Below, piece after piece: positions 6,019 to 12,371 of a stretch of 13,068 nt of DNA (positions within the stretch are counted from its first letter, which is position 1; each line of letters starts with the position of its first letter). Location: contig DQHW01000011.1 in the NCBI GenBank assembly GCA_003524305.1, positions 28,033-41,100 of the forward strand, given 5' to 3'. Below the pieces are notes generated by a model. It made no database searches. It saw only the letters and a list, made by a program, of their open reading frames with translations, and had not been told where the DNA came from. Both the position numbers and the translations under genes were made by a program. This DNA comes from Anaerolineaceae bacterium. Lineage in GTDB: Bacteria; Chloroflexota; Anaerolineae; Anaerolineales; Anaerolineaceae.

Positions 6019-6665
6019 ATGATCTACGGGTAGACGTCAGCCACCACCAGGAGTTCATTAACTGGGGGATGGTTAAGAAAGCAGGGGCGAGGTTCGCGTT
6101 TATTAAGGCCAGCGAAGGGGAGGGTTATACCGACCCGATGTTTGATGAGAACATCCGCGGGGCGGTGGAGGCAGGGGTGCTGCCGGGTTCGTATCATTTC
6201 TTTTTGCCGCGCTACGATCCGCTGCAGCAGGCGAGGCATTACGCAAAGACGCTGCAAGAAAACGCGGTGGATGCACCCACTTTGCCGCCGTGCATCGATA
6301 TTGAAACACCCGGCCTGGGAAAGACCGGGTTGAATCAAGCGGTGCGCATTTTTATTGAGGAGATGTACAACCTGACCGGCAGGCGCTGCATTATTTATGT
6401 CTCGCCCGGTTTCTGGAACTCTTACCTGCCGGTGCCGGTACTATCGGGGTATAAGCTGCAAAGCTCGCAGGTGGATTGGGCGGTGGACTATCCGCTGTGG
6501 CTGGCGCACTACACCACCGGCTGGCCTTATCAAATCTATCCATGGGTGGGATGGCGCTTCTGGCAGTACACCAGCGCGGGCAAGATCGCGGGCGTGGCTA
6601 CCAAGGTGGATCTCAACTTTTATCAAGGCACGATTGAAGAACTCTTCAAATTGGCGGCCACATGA
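6019..6665 (+). CDS. GH25 family lysozyme (endolysin-like), frameshifted near the start
   Basis: A glycoside hydrolase family 25 muramidase, which cleaves the MurNAc-GlcNAc bond of peptidoglycan and would serve as the phage endolysin. ATG 6019 has AAAGGGG six bases upstream, but its frame reads M-I-Y-G-stop. Shifting by one base after the G run (6028-6030) continues V-D-V-S-H-H-Q, the canonical GH25 start, so a single G appears to be missing. In the restored 215-residue protein D6 lies in the DVS motif, SYHFFLP follows at about 58-64, and the catalytic pair is DIE (D94, E96). Later segments WLAHYTTGWPY and FWQYTSAG, and the terminal VDLNFYQG, are also typical. As given, translation from the next ATG (6069) would lose the first strand and D6 and is probably inactive. 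The stop overlaps the portal ATG (ATGA). No signal peptide is visible. It could be a real mutation or a sequencing error. Confidence 0.85.
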
Positions 6666-8071
6666 ACGGGCGGCGCAATCTACTTTCACGGTTGTTTCAA
6701 CCGTTGATCGATCACCAGGTGCGTCAGGCGTTGGCCCAAACTGAAACGGATAACACCTTTTTGGCTGGCAGCCGCAGCGGTGAATCACTGATGGACCGCT
6801 ATCCATTTGACCGAGAGGAAATTCAGCTTCAGGCGCTCGAAGCCTGGCGGGTGAATCCGCTGGCAAGGCGGATCGTGGGGCTGACCTCGCAATACGTGGT
6901 GGGCGGCGGCGTGACCTACTCCAGCGCGCATGCGGCCACGGCGGCTTTTCTGCGCAGCTTTTGGGAGCACGGGCTCAACCGCTTGCCCATCAGGGTTTAT
7001 GAATGGTGCGACGAACTGACACGCAGCGGCAACCTGTTTTTGCTGCTCACGACTGATGCCTCCGGCATGAGCTACGTACGCGCCGTGCCAACCACGCAGG
7101 TCAAACAAATCCACTCAAAACCGAACGACCTGGATCAGGAAGTGTCGTTTGAAATGCAGCCCAACTGGAAGGACGCCCAACCTGTAACCTGGCCGGCATA
7201 CGATGTGCGCACCGAAACACTGAATGCGGAAGGCGGATTCAAGCCAGTGATGCTGCATTACGCCATCAACCGACCGGTGGGGGCGCAGTGGGGAGAATCT
7301 GACCTGGCACCGGTGCTGCGCTGGTTGAGCCGCTATGCTGCCTGGCTTGAAGACCGGGCACGCCTGAACCGCTACCGCACAGCTTTTCTTTATATTGTGC
7401 ACGCAAAGTTCAGCAGCGAGGCTGAAAGACGAACCAGGCAATCCGCGCTGAACGCTGCCCCGCCCTCGCCCGGCTCGATATTGGTAACGGACGAGAACGA
7501 AAGCTGGGAGGCATTGCATCCGCGGCTGGAATCGGACGATGCTGCCCAAGACGGGCTGGCGCTCAAAAAGATGCTGGCCGCGGGAGCGGGCATTCCGATG
7601 CACTTTTTGGCTGAACCGGAGGGATCTACACGCACCACGGCCGAAGCCGCAGGCGGACCTACCTACCGCCATTTTGAGCAGCGCCAGCGTTTTTTCTTGT
7701 GGCTGTTGGGCGACCTGCTGCATGCCGTGGTGAACCGGCGTTCAATGGTGGACGGGCGTGTGAGCCGAAAAGCCGAAATCACACTGAGCGGCGCGGATAT
7801 CTCCGCACGGGATAATGTCTCTCTGGCGATGGCTGCCAGCAATATCAGCCAGGCAGTGAATTACCTACATGACCGCGGGTTGATTGATGACGCCGAATTG
7901 CTGCGGCTGGTCTACCGCTTTTGCGGCGAAACTGTCGATATCGAAGAACTGCTTAAGCGCGGTCGGGCCGTATGCCCGCACCCTTCGTCTAAAGGCATAA
8001 GCCACATAGCACAACCAGTCAAAATTGATCCTTCCACCGGAGAGGAGAAACAGGGAGGCTTAAATGCATAA
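6662..8071 (+). CDS. Phage portal protein
   Basis: The 469-residue portal forms the dodecameric ring at one capsid vertex through which the terminase pumps DNA and to which the neck attaches. Evidence is its place between terminase and capsid genes, its length, and typical segments: AWRVNPLARRIVGLTSQYVV (61-80) followed by GGG, a WCDELTRSGN stretch in the clip/wing area, and the basic helix AWLEDRARLNRYRTAFLY. The region LKKMLAAGAGIPMHFLAEP is the usual portal 'crown-side' helix with its GIP turn. The start overlaps the lysozyme stop as ATGA, so translation is probably coupled; the stop overlaps the next start by 8 bases. The C-terminal 35 residues are low in complexity and unlikely to be structured. 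Composition is GC-rich, matching its downstream neighbours. Family call strong; subfamily not resolved. Confidence 0.9.
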   Translation: MNGRRNLLSRLFQPLIDHQVRQALAQTETDNTFLAGSRSGESLMDRYPFDREEIQLQALEAWRVNPLARRIVGLTSQYVVGGGVTYSSAHAATAAFLRSFWEHGLNRLPIRVYEWCDELTRSGNLFLLLTTDASGMSYVRAVPTTQVKQIHSKPNDLDQEVSFEMQPNWKDAQPVTWPAYDVRTETLNAEGGFKPVMLHYAINRPVGAQWGESDLAPVLRWLSRYAAWLEDRARLNRYRTAFLYIVHAKFSSEAERRTRQSALNAAPPSPGSILVTDENESWEALHPRLESDDAAQDGLALKKMLAAGAGIPMHFLAEPEGSTRTTAEAAGGPTYRHFEQRQRFFLWLLGDLLHAVVNRRSMVDGRVSRKAEITLSGADISARDNVSLAMAASNISQAVNYLHDRGLIDDAELLRLVYRFCGETVDIEELLKRGRAVCPHPSSKGISHIAQPVKIDPSTGEEKQGGLNA

Positions 8072-9998
8072 AGGTATTTTGAGCTATCGAGAACGTTTTG
8101 AGATTGCCCGCTTCAGCTCGCAACCCAACGAAATCGAGATTGCGGCGATCACTGCGGGCAGTGGCAATGGCTGGCAGTTCAGCGCGGAGGTGCTGCGGGC
8201 ATCACTGGCACTGTGGGACGGGGTGGAATGCTTCGTGGACCATGCCTGGCCGCCGCGCTCGGTGCGCGATTTGGCAGGCGTGTGTGCGCAACCTCGTTGG
8301 GATGACGCGCTGCAGGGAATCCGCGTGAAAGTGACACCTTGCGGTCCTTCGGCCTCCGTCTTGGAAAGCCTGGCGCAGATCAAAAACAGCGGCGCGACCC
8401 GTCCGCGGGTGGGGTTTTCTGCCGACCTGGTATTCAGCGCCTCTGGCGACCAGGTGACGCGCATTGAAAAAGTGTATTCCGTTGACCTGGTGGCGTATCC
8501 CGCCCGCGGAGGTGGATTTATTCAACCAATATTCAATCAACCCAATTCAATCAATCAGGAGGTTAGTATGGAAAGTAATGAAGTTCAGCAAGTCAGTCTC
8601 GCGTCTTCGACACTCGTAGAAGAACGCAAGACACCCCCAAGTGCGGCATCCGCTTTACCGGCGAGCGTAGACCCGGCCACCGCGACGACAGAAGACCGCA
8701 TGAGTATGTGCGCCTGCCTATTGGAAGCCACACTTTCTGCTGCACACCTGCCGGCGCCGCTTGAGAACAGTCTGCGCAACCGCTTTAGTGAAGGGGTCTT
8801 TCAACCACCGGCGCTGCAGGCGGCCATCCGTGAAGCGCGCCAATTGGTGAGCGACCTGACGGGCGGCGCGGTGATCCAGAGCGCGGGGCGCATCAGCGAG
8901 ATGTCGACTTCGGAGGACCAGATCAGCGCTGCAATGTGCGACCTGCTGAGTGCACCGCGCCCAACCGGGTTGGAAAAACTGCAGCCTGCACGGTTGAGCG
9001 GCATCCGCGAGTTGTATACGCTGATGACCGGCGACACGGCCTTCACCGGCGGCTACCATGCAGAACGTGCGCAGTTTTCAACCATCATCAACCTGCCCTC
9101 ACTGCTGAAAAACGCGATGAACAAATTGATCATCAACCAATGGGAGGAACTTGGCCGTTCAGGCTACCGCTGGTGGGAACCCATCGTGCAAGTGGAACAC
9201 TTCAACAGCCTGCAAGAGATCACAGGCGTGCTGGTGGGTGAAGTGACCGTGCTGCCTTCGGTGGAAGAAGGCGCTGCATATACCGAACTGGCCGTAAAAG
9301 ACAGCGGTGAGACCGGTCTTTGGGGCAAGTACGGCGGTTATGTTGGGCTGACACTCGAGATGTTCGAGCGGGATGAAACCCACAAGCTGCGGCAGTATCC
9401 GCGCAAGCTGGCCTCGGCGGCCTTACGTCGCATCTCAAGTCTGGTGGGAGGGATCTTCACCGCCAACAGCGGAACCGGACCGGAAATGTCAGACACTTAC
9501 GCTGTCTTTGAAGCGTCACATCACCTAAACCTTGGAACAGCCGCACTCTCGTCCGCGGCATGGGAAGCCGCAGGCAAGGCGATTTACGACCAATCTCTGG
9601 CAGTCGCCAGCGGAGGCACGGCACCCAAGCAGGCGCTGGATGCCAAGTATTTGATTGTTCCGCGGGACCTGCGCCTCAGCGCCATGAATTTGCTGTATCC
9701 CTCGTTCGCACATGAGAGCAGCATTTTCAGTGAGAACATGCAAAAGGGTCAGATGGGCGACGTGATCACCTGCCCCGAGTTCAGTGACGCCAACGACTGG
9801 GCGGCTGCGGCCGATCCGCGGCTGGCACCGGGGATCATCCTCGGCGAACGATTTGGGGTACTGCCCGAGATCATCATTGCAGACGGCGAAACCAACGGTG
9901 CGCTCTTCACCAACGATGAACTGCGTATGAAGGTGCGTCATTGGGTGAGCGTCTTCGTGGCGGATTACCGTCCGCTGTATAAGGCGAATGTGGCGTAA
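8064..9998 (+). CDS. Prohead protease fused to HK97-fold major capsid protein
   Basis: One 644-residue frame carries two head functions. Residues 1-155 resemble a capsid maturation protease: FVDHAWPPRS with candidate catalytic H60, VGFSADLVFS with S119, then the closing VYSVDLVAYPARGG (D141). Residues 157-168 look like translated intergenic DNA (Asn/Gln-rich), then M169 begins a region (to about 330) that fits a scaffold or delta domain. The major capsid protein follows, with NKLIINQWEELGRSGY, GLTLEMFERDETHKL and a KYLIVPRDLRLSAMNLL stretch typical of HK97/Mu-type capsids. GGGAGG (8053-8058) drives the start at 8064, overlapping the portal stop. An internal AGGAGG and ATG at 8568 could make a separate 476-residue capsid protein. 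In most phages these are two genes; fusions are known but less common. The domain calls are strong; dual expression is inference. Confidence 0.88.
   Translation: MHKGILSYRERFEIARFSSQPNEIEIAAITAGSGNGWQFSAEVLRASLALWDGVECFVDHAWPPRSVRDLAGVCAQPRWDDALQGIRVKVTPCGPSASVLESLAQIKNSGATRPRVGFSADLVFSASGDQVTRIEKVYSVDLVAYPARGGGFIQPIFNQPNSINQEVSMESNEVQQVSLASSTLVEERKTPPSAASALPASVDPATATTEDRMSMCACLLEATLSAAHLPAPLENSLRNRFSEGVFQPPALQAAIREARQLVSDLTGGAVIQSAGRISEMSTSEDQISAAMCDLLSAPRPTGLEKLQPARLSGIRELYTLMTGDTAFTGGYHAERAQFSTIINLPSLLKNAMNKLIINQWEELGRSGYRWWEPIVQVEHFNSLQEITGVLVGEVTVLPSVEEGAAYTELAVKDSGETGLWGKYGGYVGLTLEMFERDETHKLRQYPRKLASAALRRISSLVGGIFTANSGTGPEMSDTYAVFEASHHLNLGTAALSSAAWEAAGKAIYDQSLAVASGGTAPKQALDAKYLIVPRDLRLSAMNLLYPSFAHESSIFSENMQKGQMGDVITCPEFSDANDWAAAADPRLAPGIILGERFGVLPEIIIADGETNGALFTNDELRMKVRHWVSVFVADYRPLYKANVA
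8557..8570 (+). promoter_or_regulatory. Internal Shine-Dalgarno and in-frame ATG at the protease/capsid junction
   Basis: AGGAGG (8557-8562) sits 5 bases before ATG 8568-8570, in the same frame as the fusion gene. It is as strong as the site of the full-length start. It lies exactly where the protease-like domain ends, after a TTCAA/TCAAT-rich stretch (8520-8556) resembling intergenic DNA. It probably allows separate production of scaffold plus capsid protein. Confidence 0.65.
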
Positions 9999-10004
9999 CA
10001 AGCA

Positions 10005-10040
10005 GTAGGGGCGACCGGCACCTGTCACTGAGTTCGCCCC
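10005..10040. repeat. GTAGGGGC-type palindromic repeat after the capsid gene
   Basis: GTAGGGGCGA begins a few bases after the capsid stop, and GGGGCGA (10008-10014) pairs with TCGCCCC (10034-10040). The expected far end CCCCTAC is degenerate. The same class of end (GCCCCTAC) terminates the repeat inside terL. The hairpin could also weaken transcription past the capsid gene, but there is no T run. Confidence 0.6.
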
Positions 10041-10194
10041 GAAAAAGCTGGGACAAGTTGTGAGTAAAAACCGTTCAATTTATCCCTGCGAAGGTTCTTC
10101 ACAATTTTGATTTCGTCGAGGTAAAGGCATAGAGGTTGTAGATAATTTAATCAAACATTTATTGTTGACACAATTTCCTTTATACCGCGAGGGT

Positions 10195-10247
10195 AAACCT
10201 TGGTGGGGATTGCCGCGCCCGTAAGTACGACGGGCTCGCAATGACAG
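10195..10247. repeat. Interspersed palindromic repeat, copy 2 (ATTGC...GCAAT type)
   Basis: Both ends are identical to copy 1 at 3711-3758, but the centre differs and forms its own hairpin, GCCCGT (10216-10221) with ACGGGC seven bases later. It ends nine bases before the GGAGG of the holin-like gene, so it makes up most of that gene's leader. Confidence 0.75.
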
Positions 10248-10265
10248 ATTATTATGGAGGACAAA

Positions 10266-10472
10266 ATGACTTTTATGGAACAACTTAAGAAGATCGTGCG
10301 TTCGCGCAAGTTTTGGGTGTTGGTGGCCGCGCTGGTGGCGACACTGGCGGCATACCTAACCCAACAAATTGATGTCTGGCAGGCTTTGCAGGCTGCAGTG
10401 GCCGCATTGGCGGTCTATTCCACCGGCGTGGCCATTGAGGACAGCGGTAATGGAATCCAAAAACAGTCTTGA
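10266..10472 (+). CDS. Small holin-like membrane protein
   Basis: A 68-residue protein starting at ATG 10266, five bases after GGAGG (10256-10260); the in-frame ATG at 10254 overlaps that site and is less likely. It has a basic N-terminus (LKKIVRSRK, residues 7-15), a hydrophobic segment at about 16-33, a short polar turn QQID, and a second hydrophobic, alanine-rich segment at about 38-57, ending in a polar tail. Size, two helices and charge pattern fit a class II holin, which forms membrane lesions that release the endolysin. Here the endolysin-like gene is 3.6 kb upstream instead of adjacent. Some phages encode similar small two-helix proteins of unknown role, so the functional name is tentative. 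It overlaps the next gene by 23 bases. Confidence 0.6.
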   Translation: MTFMEQLKKIVRSRKFWVLVAALVATLAAYLTQQIDVWQALQAAVAALAVYSTGVAIEDSGNGIQKQS

Positions 10473-10863
10473 TCTGCTGCTCGCCGCACACCTGGTGAAA
10501 CCCTTTCTGCTGCCCGGACAATCCGGGCAGCCGCTCTCGCTGCGCTGCCTGCCAGACGGGGGCATGGTGGTGATTGCTGTGGATGGACGCAAGTTGTGGT
10601 TCACTGCACTTGAAGTCTGCCGGGCAAAGCGTACGCTGGGACAAAGCGCAACGAAAAGCACGGTGCTGCCGGCGGACGCCAACGTGAAACCCCTGCACGA
10701 GGTTGATCTGCGCAAGTCAAAACTCAACAATCGTCCGATCGGGAAGTCGCGGGACGGTATGTCGGAGATGATCGTACTGCCACCGTCTCTGAAACATTTG
10801 GAGGAGGAAGTCAATGCAAACAATCGAAAGTATCAAAAACCGCGTAAAGCAGATCCTCGATGA
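10450..10863 (+). CDS. Phage hypothetical protein
   Basis: I do not recognise this 137-residue protein. The start at ATG 10450 is preferred to the upstream in-frame ATGs (10369, 10372), which would overlap the holin-like gene by about 100 bases; GAGG (10437-10440) lies 9 bases upstream. The visible pattern is a hydrophobic N-terminal helix (SLDLLLAAHLVKPFLLPG), a short beta segment around GMVVIAVDGRKLWF (37-50), and a basic, polar C-terminal half. Its last 50 bases overlap the next gene in another frame, a long overlap that makes the C-terminal 16 residues (NNRKYQKPRKADPR) unlikely to be conserved. Between holin and connector genes it could be a head-completion or decoration protein, but nothing in the sequence shows that. 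Confidence 0.55.
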   Translation: MESKNSLDLLLAAHLVKPFLLPGQSGQPLSLRCLPDGGMVVIAVDGRKLWFTALEVCRAKRTLGQSATKSTVLPADANVKPLHEVDLRKSKLNNRPIGKSRDGMSEMIVLPPSLKHLEEEVNANNRKYQKPRKADPR

Positions 10864-11455
10864 TGAAGAAGGCGCACGCTACAGCGAGTTGATGCTTGAA
10901 AACGCCATCCGCCAGGCAATGGGACGATTGAACGATAATCTGCCGCTGATCCGCAAGCTGGAGCATCTGATCACAACCGAGGGAGAGGAAGTTACTCTGA
11001 CGGGATTGTTGAATCCGCTTTTCATCATCCAAATCTGCGTGCTGCCATCGGGCACTACTGGACCAACCAGAGAGATCAAATGCGGCTATGAGTACAGTCT
11101 GCAAGGCTCGATTTGTACGCTTGAATTCAATACCTCTTATAGTCTAAAAGAGGGCGAAATCTTGCGCGTCACTTATGCCGCCCAACAATTGTTGAGCGGA
11201 CTGGATGGGTCTGTTGAAAGTACAGTGCCGGAATCCGCGGCGGCGGCGTTGGAAAACAGTGCTGTGAGTTATGCCTATATGCTTAGAGCAGCAAGCTTGT
11301 TGGGCGTATATGGCACACGGGCAGGTGAATCTGCACAACTGGCGGAACAAAGCAAAGTTTGGAAGGAACTCGCCGAAACAGCTCTGAATAAACTCAGGTC
11401 TTACCAGCCATACGAGTTTCCAGAAGGATTTGCGCTTGACCAGTGGGACCGGTAA
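10814..11455 (+). CDS. Putative head-tail connector / neck protein
   Basis: A 213-residue protein starting at ATG 10814, six bases after AGGAGG (10802-10807). It begins with helices (IESIKNRVKQILDDEEGARY, then ELMLENAIRQAMGRLNDNLP), has a central beta-rich region (residues about 55-120, with TGLLNPLFIIQICVLP), and ends with long alanine-rich helices (VSYAYMLRAASLLGVYG and SKVWKELAETALNKLRSY). Helix-rich ends around a small beta domain, plus the place after the capsid gene, resemble phage head-tail connector or adaptor proteins that sit beneath the portal. I cannot match it to a named family from sequence alone. Gene reality is very likely given frame length, ribosome-binding site and codon use like its neighbours. 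Confidence 0.65.
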   Translation: MQTIESIKNRVKQILDDEEGARYSELMLENAIRQAMGRLNDNLPLIRKLEHLITTEGEEVTLTGLLNPLFIIQICVLPSGTTGPTREIKCGYEYSLQGSICTLEFNTSYSLKEGEILRVTYAAQQLLSGLDGSVESTVPESAAAALENSAVSYAYMLRAASLLGVYGTRAGESAQLAEQSKVWKELAETALNKLRSYQPYEFPEGFALDQWDR

Positions 11456-11475
11456 ACCCGGAAAGGAGAGTGAAC

Positions 11476-11958
11476 ATGACGCCCATTATAGGTAAGGATT
11501 GTCATATCATCCTCTCACATCACGAGATTGACGGCGGTGAGGGTTACGGCTTTTTGCTGGCCGAAGACCAGGGCATCAAGAGCGGCGGTGTGCAGATCAC
11601 GCGCGAGGTGGATTCAGGCGGTACGACCCGGTTGTGGCTGCACTTCGACGTTCTGCTGGCTGACCGCGCAGTCAACCCGGATGGAAGATTACGGCTACAG
11701 ACCCGGTCCGCGGATTATGGCAAGTTGTGCCAGTTTCTGGATAAGCAATCAGAGGTGTGCATCACATCACCGGCGGGCACAATGCTTTCGCTGGGGGCTG
11801 TAGGTTGGACGGCTGATGAACGTCACCAGCCGGGGTATTCGCTAATCAAATGTCAGTTCAATAATATCGGCGTTTACTGGCCACCGGTAGACCCGGCACT
11901 GTTGCTGCTCTCGATCTGGGATGGCACGCTGACCTGGAACAGTTCGTATTGGAGATAG
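11476..11958 (+). CDS. Phage hypothetical structural protein (beta-rich)
   Basis: A 160-residue protein whose start at 11476 is set by AAAGGAG (11462-11468) seven bases upstream; in-frame codons further upstream overlap the connector gene without such a site. It is predominantly beta-strand by eye, with alternating patterns such as GGVQITREVDSGGTTRLWLHFDVLL broken by turns (about 38-62), CITSPAGTMLSLGAVGW, and a C-terminus rich in Trp (SIWDGTLTWNSSYWR). There is no signal peptide or membrane segment. Position between a putative connector and a fibre-like gene suggests a neck, stopper or tail-tip part; I cannot choose between these. It is the last gene of this compact block, followed by about 410 noncoding bases. 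Confidence 0.6.
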   Translation: MTPIIGKDCHIILSHHEIDGGEGYGFLLAEDQGIKSGGVQITREVDSGGTTRLWLHFDVLLADRAVNPDGRLRLQTRSADYGKLCQFLDKQSEVCITSPAGTMLSLGAVGWTADERHQPGYSLIKCQFNNIGVYWPPVDPALLLLSIWDGTLTWNSSYWR

Positions 11959-11965
11959 TTTTTTT

Positions 11966-12235
11966 CTCGCAAAGAGCATATCTCACGCAACCCCCTAGCC
12001 ACATAAAAACCATGTGTCTGTGGGGGCAAAGACGCAACACCTCTCGCTTCGCTCGCCCTCAAAGAACGAGGGTCATGAGGTGCGCAAAGACCGCGAGGTC
12101 GCAAAGAAAACTATAAGAACAATAGTAAAAGCATTTCTCATGCGGGAATCTTATCTCACGCGAAGTCGCGAAGATCGCGGAGAAAATCTTAAGGACTGTA
12201 GGTAAAACAAGGTCTCGCGGAGCCTAAGAGAAACT
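11966..12235. repeat. Array of CGCRAAG/CGCGGAG-type degenerate repeats
   Basis: At least four blocks follow the pattern TCTCACGC-RAAG-nCGCRAAG-nnCGCRRAGAAAA, for example around 11966-11990, 12025-12110, 12150-12195 and 12209-12235. They match the style of the block at 1403-1434. Units are spaced 9-10 bases and differ by point changes, as expected from old copies. Confidence 0.55.
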
Positions 12236-12270
12236 TTTGCAGATGATCTACTTAATAATTATTTTGTAAT

Positions 12271-12311
12271 GGGCCTCATCCCCGGCCCTTCTCCAGTAAA
12301 CAGGAGAAGGG
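12271..12311. repeat. CCTCATCCCC-type hairpin repeat
   Basis: GGGCCTCATCCCCGG leads into CCCTTCTCC (12286-12294), which pairs perfectly with GGAGAAGGG (12303-12311) around an 8-base loop. The flanks also pair imperfectly (AATTATTTTGTAAT on the left, ATTACAATAATT on the right), giving a longer stem. Repeats with this CCTCATCCCC/GGAGAAGGG core are widespread between bacterial genes; it could also act as a terminator-like structure before the fibre gene. Confidence 0.65.
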
Positions 12312-12371
12312 TGACTTGCAAAATTACAATAATTGAATGATAAAAATTGTTCACGTCATAAGGAAAATAAT

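Larger units (their letters stand above)
11959..12371. other. Intergenic region packed with hairpin repeats
   Basis: These 413 bases contain no credible gene. They are filled by CGCRAAG-type repeat arrays (11966-12235), a hairpin CCCCC...GGGGG with inner CACAT/ATGTG (11991-12026), another pair CACCTC/GAGGTG enclosing CCCTC/GAGGG (12038-12082), and a separate CCTCATCCCC-type hairpin (12271-12311). It is the largest gap in the phage part and looks like a landing zone for repeat elements. Confidence 0.6.

Noticed and set aside
10161..10186. TTGACA (10165-10170) with TATACC as a promoter for the holin-like gene
   Set aside because: The spacing is only 10 bases and no -10 box lies at 16-18 bases. 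The overlapping ATTGT-TGAC-ACAAT palindrome is short enough to be chance.
11991..12026. Terminator after the 160-residue structural gene
   Set aside because: The C5/G5 hairpin has interior mismatches and is followed by CAAAGACG, not a T run.
12014..12205. 63-codon frame in the gap before the fibre gene
   Set aside because: It consists almost wholly of translated CGCRAAG repeat units and has no ribosome-binding site.
11966..12235. CRISPR-like array from repeated units
   Set aside because: Units are only 9-10 bases, degenerate, without spacers of constant length, and no cas genes are present.
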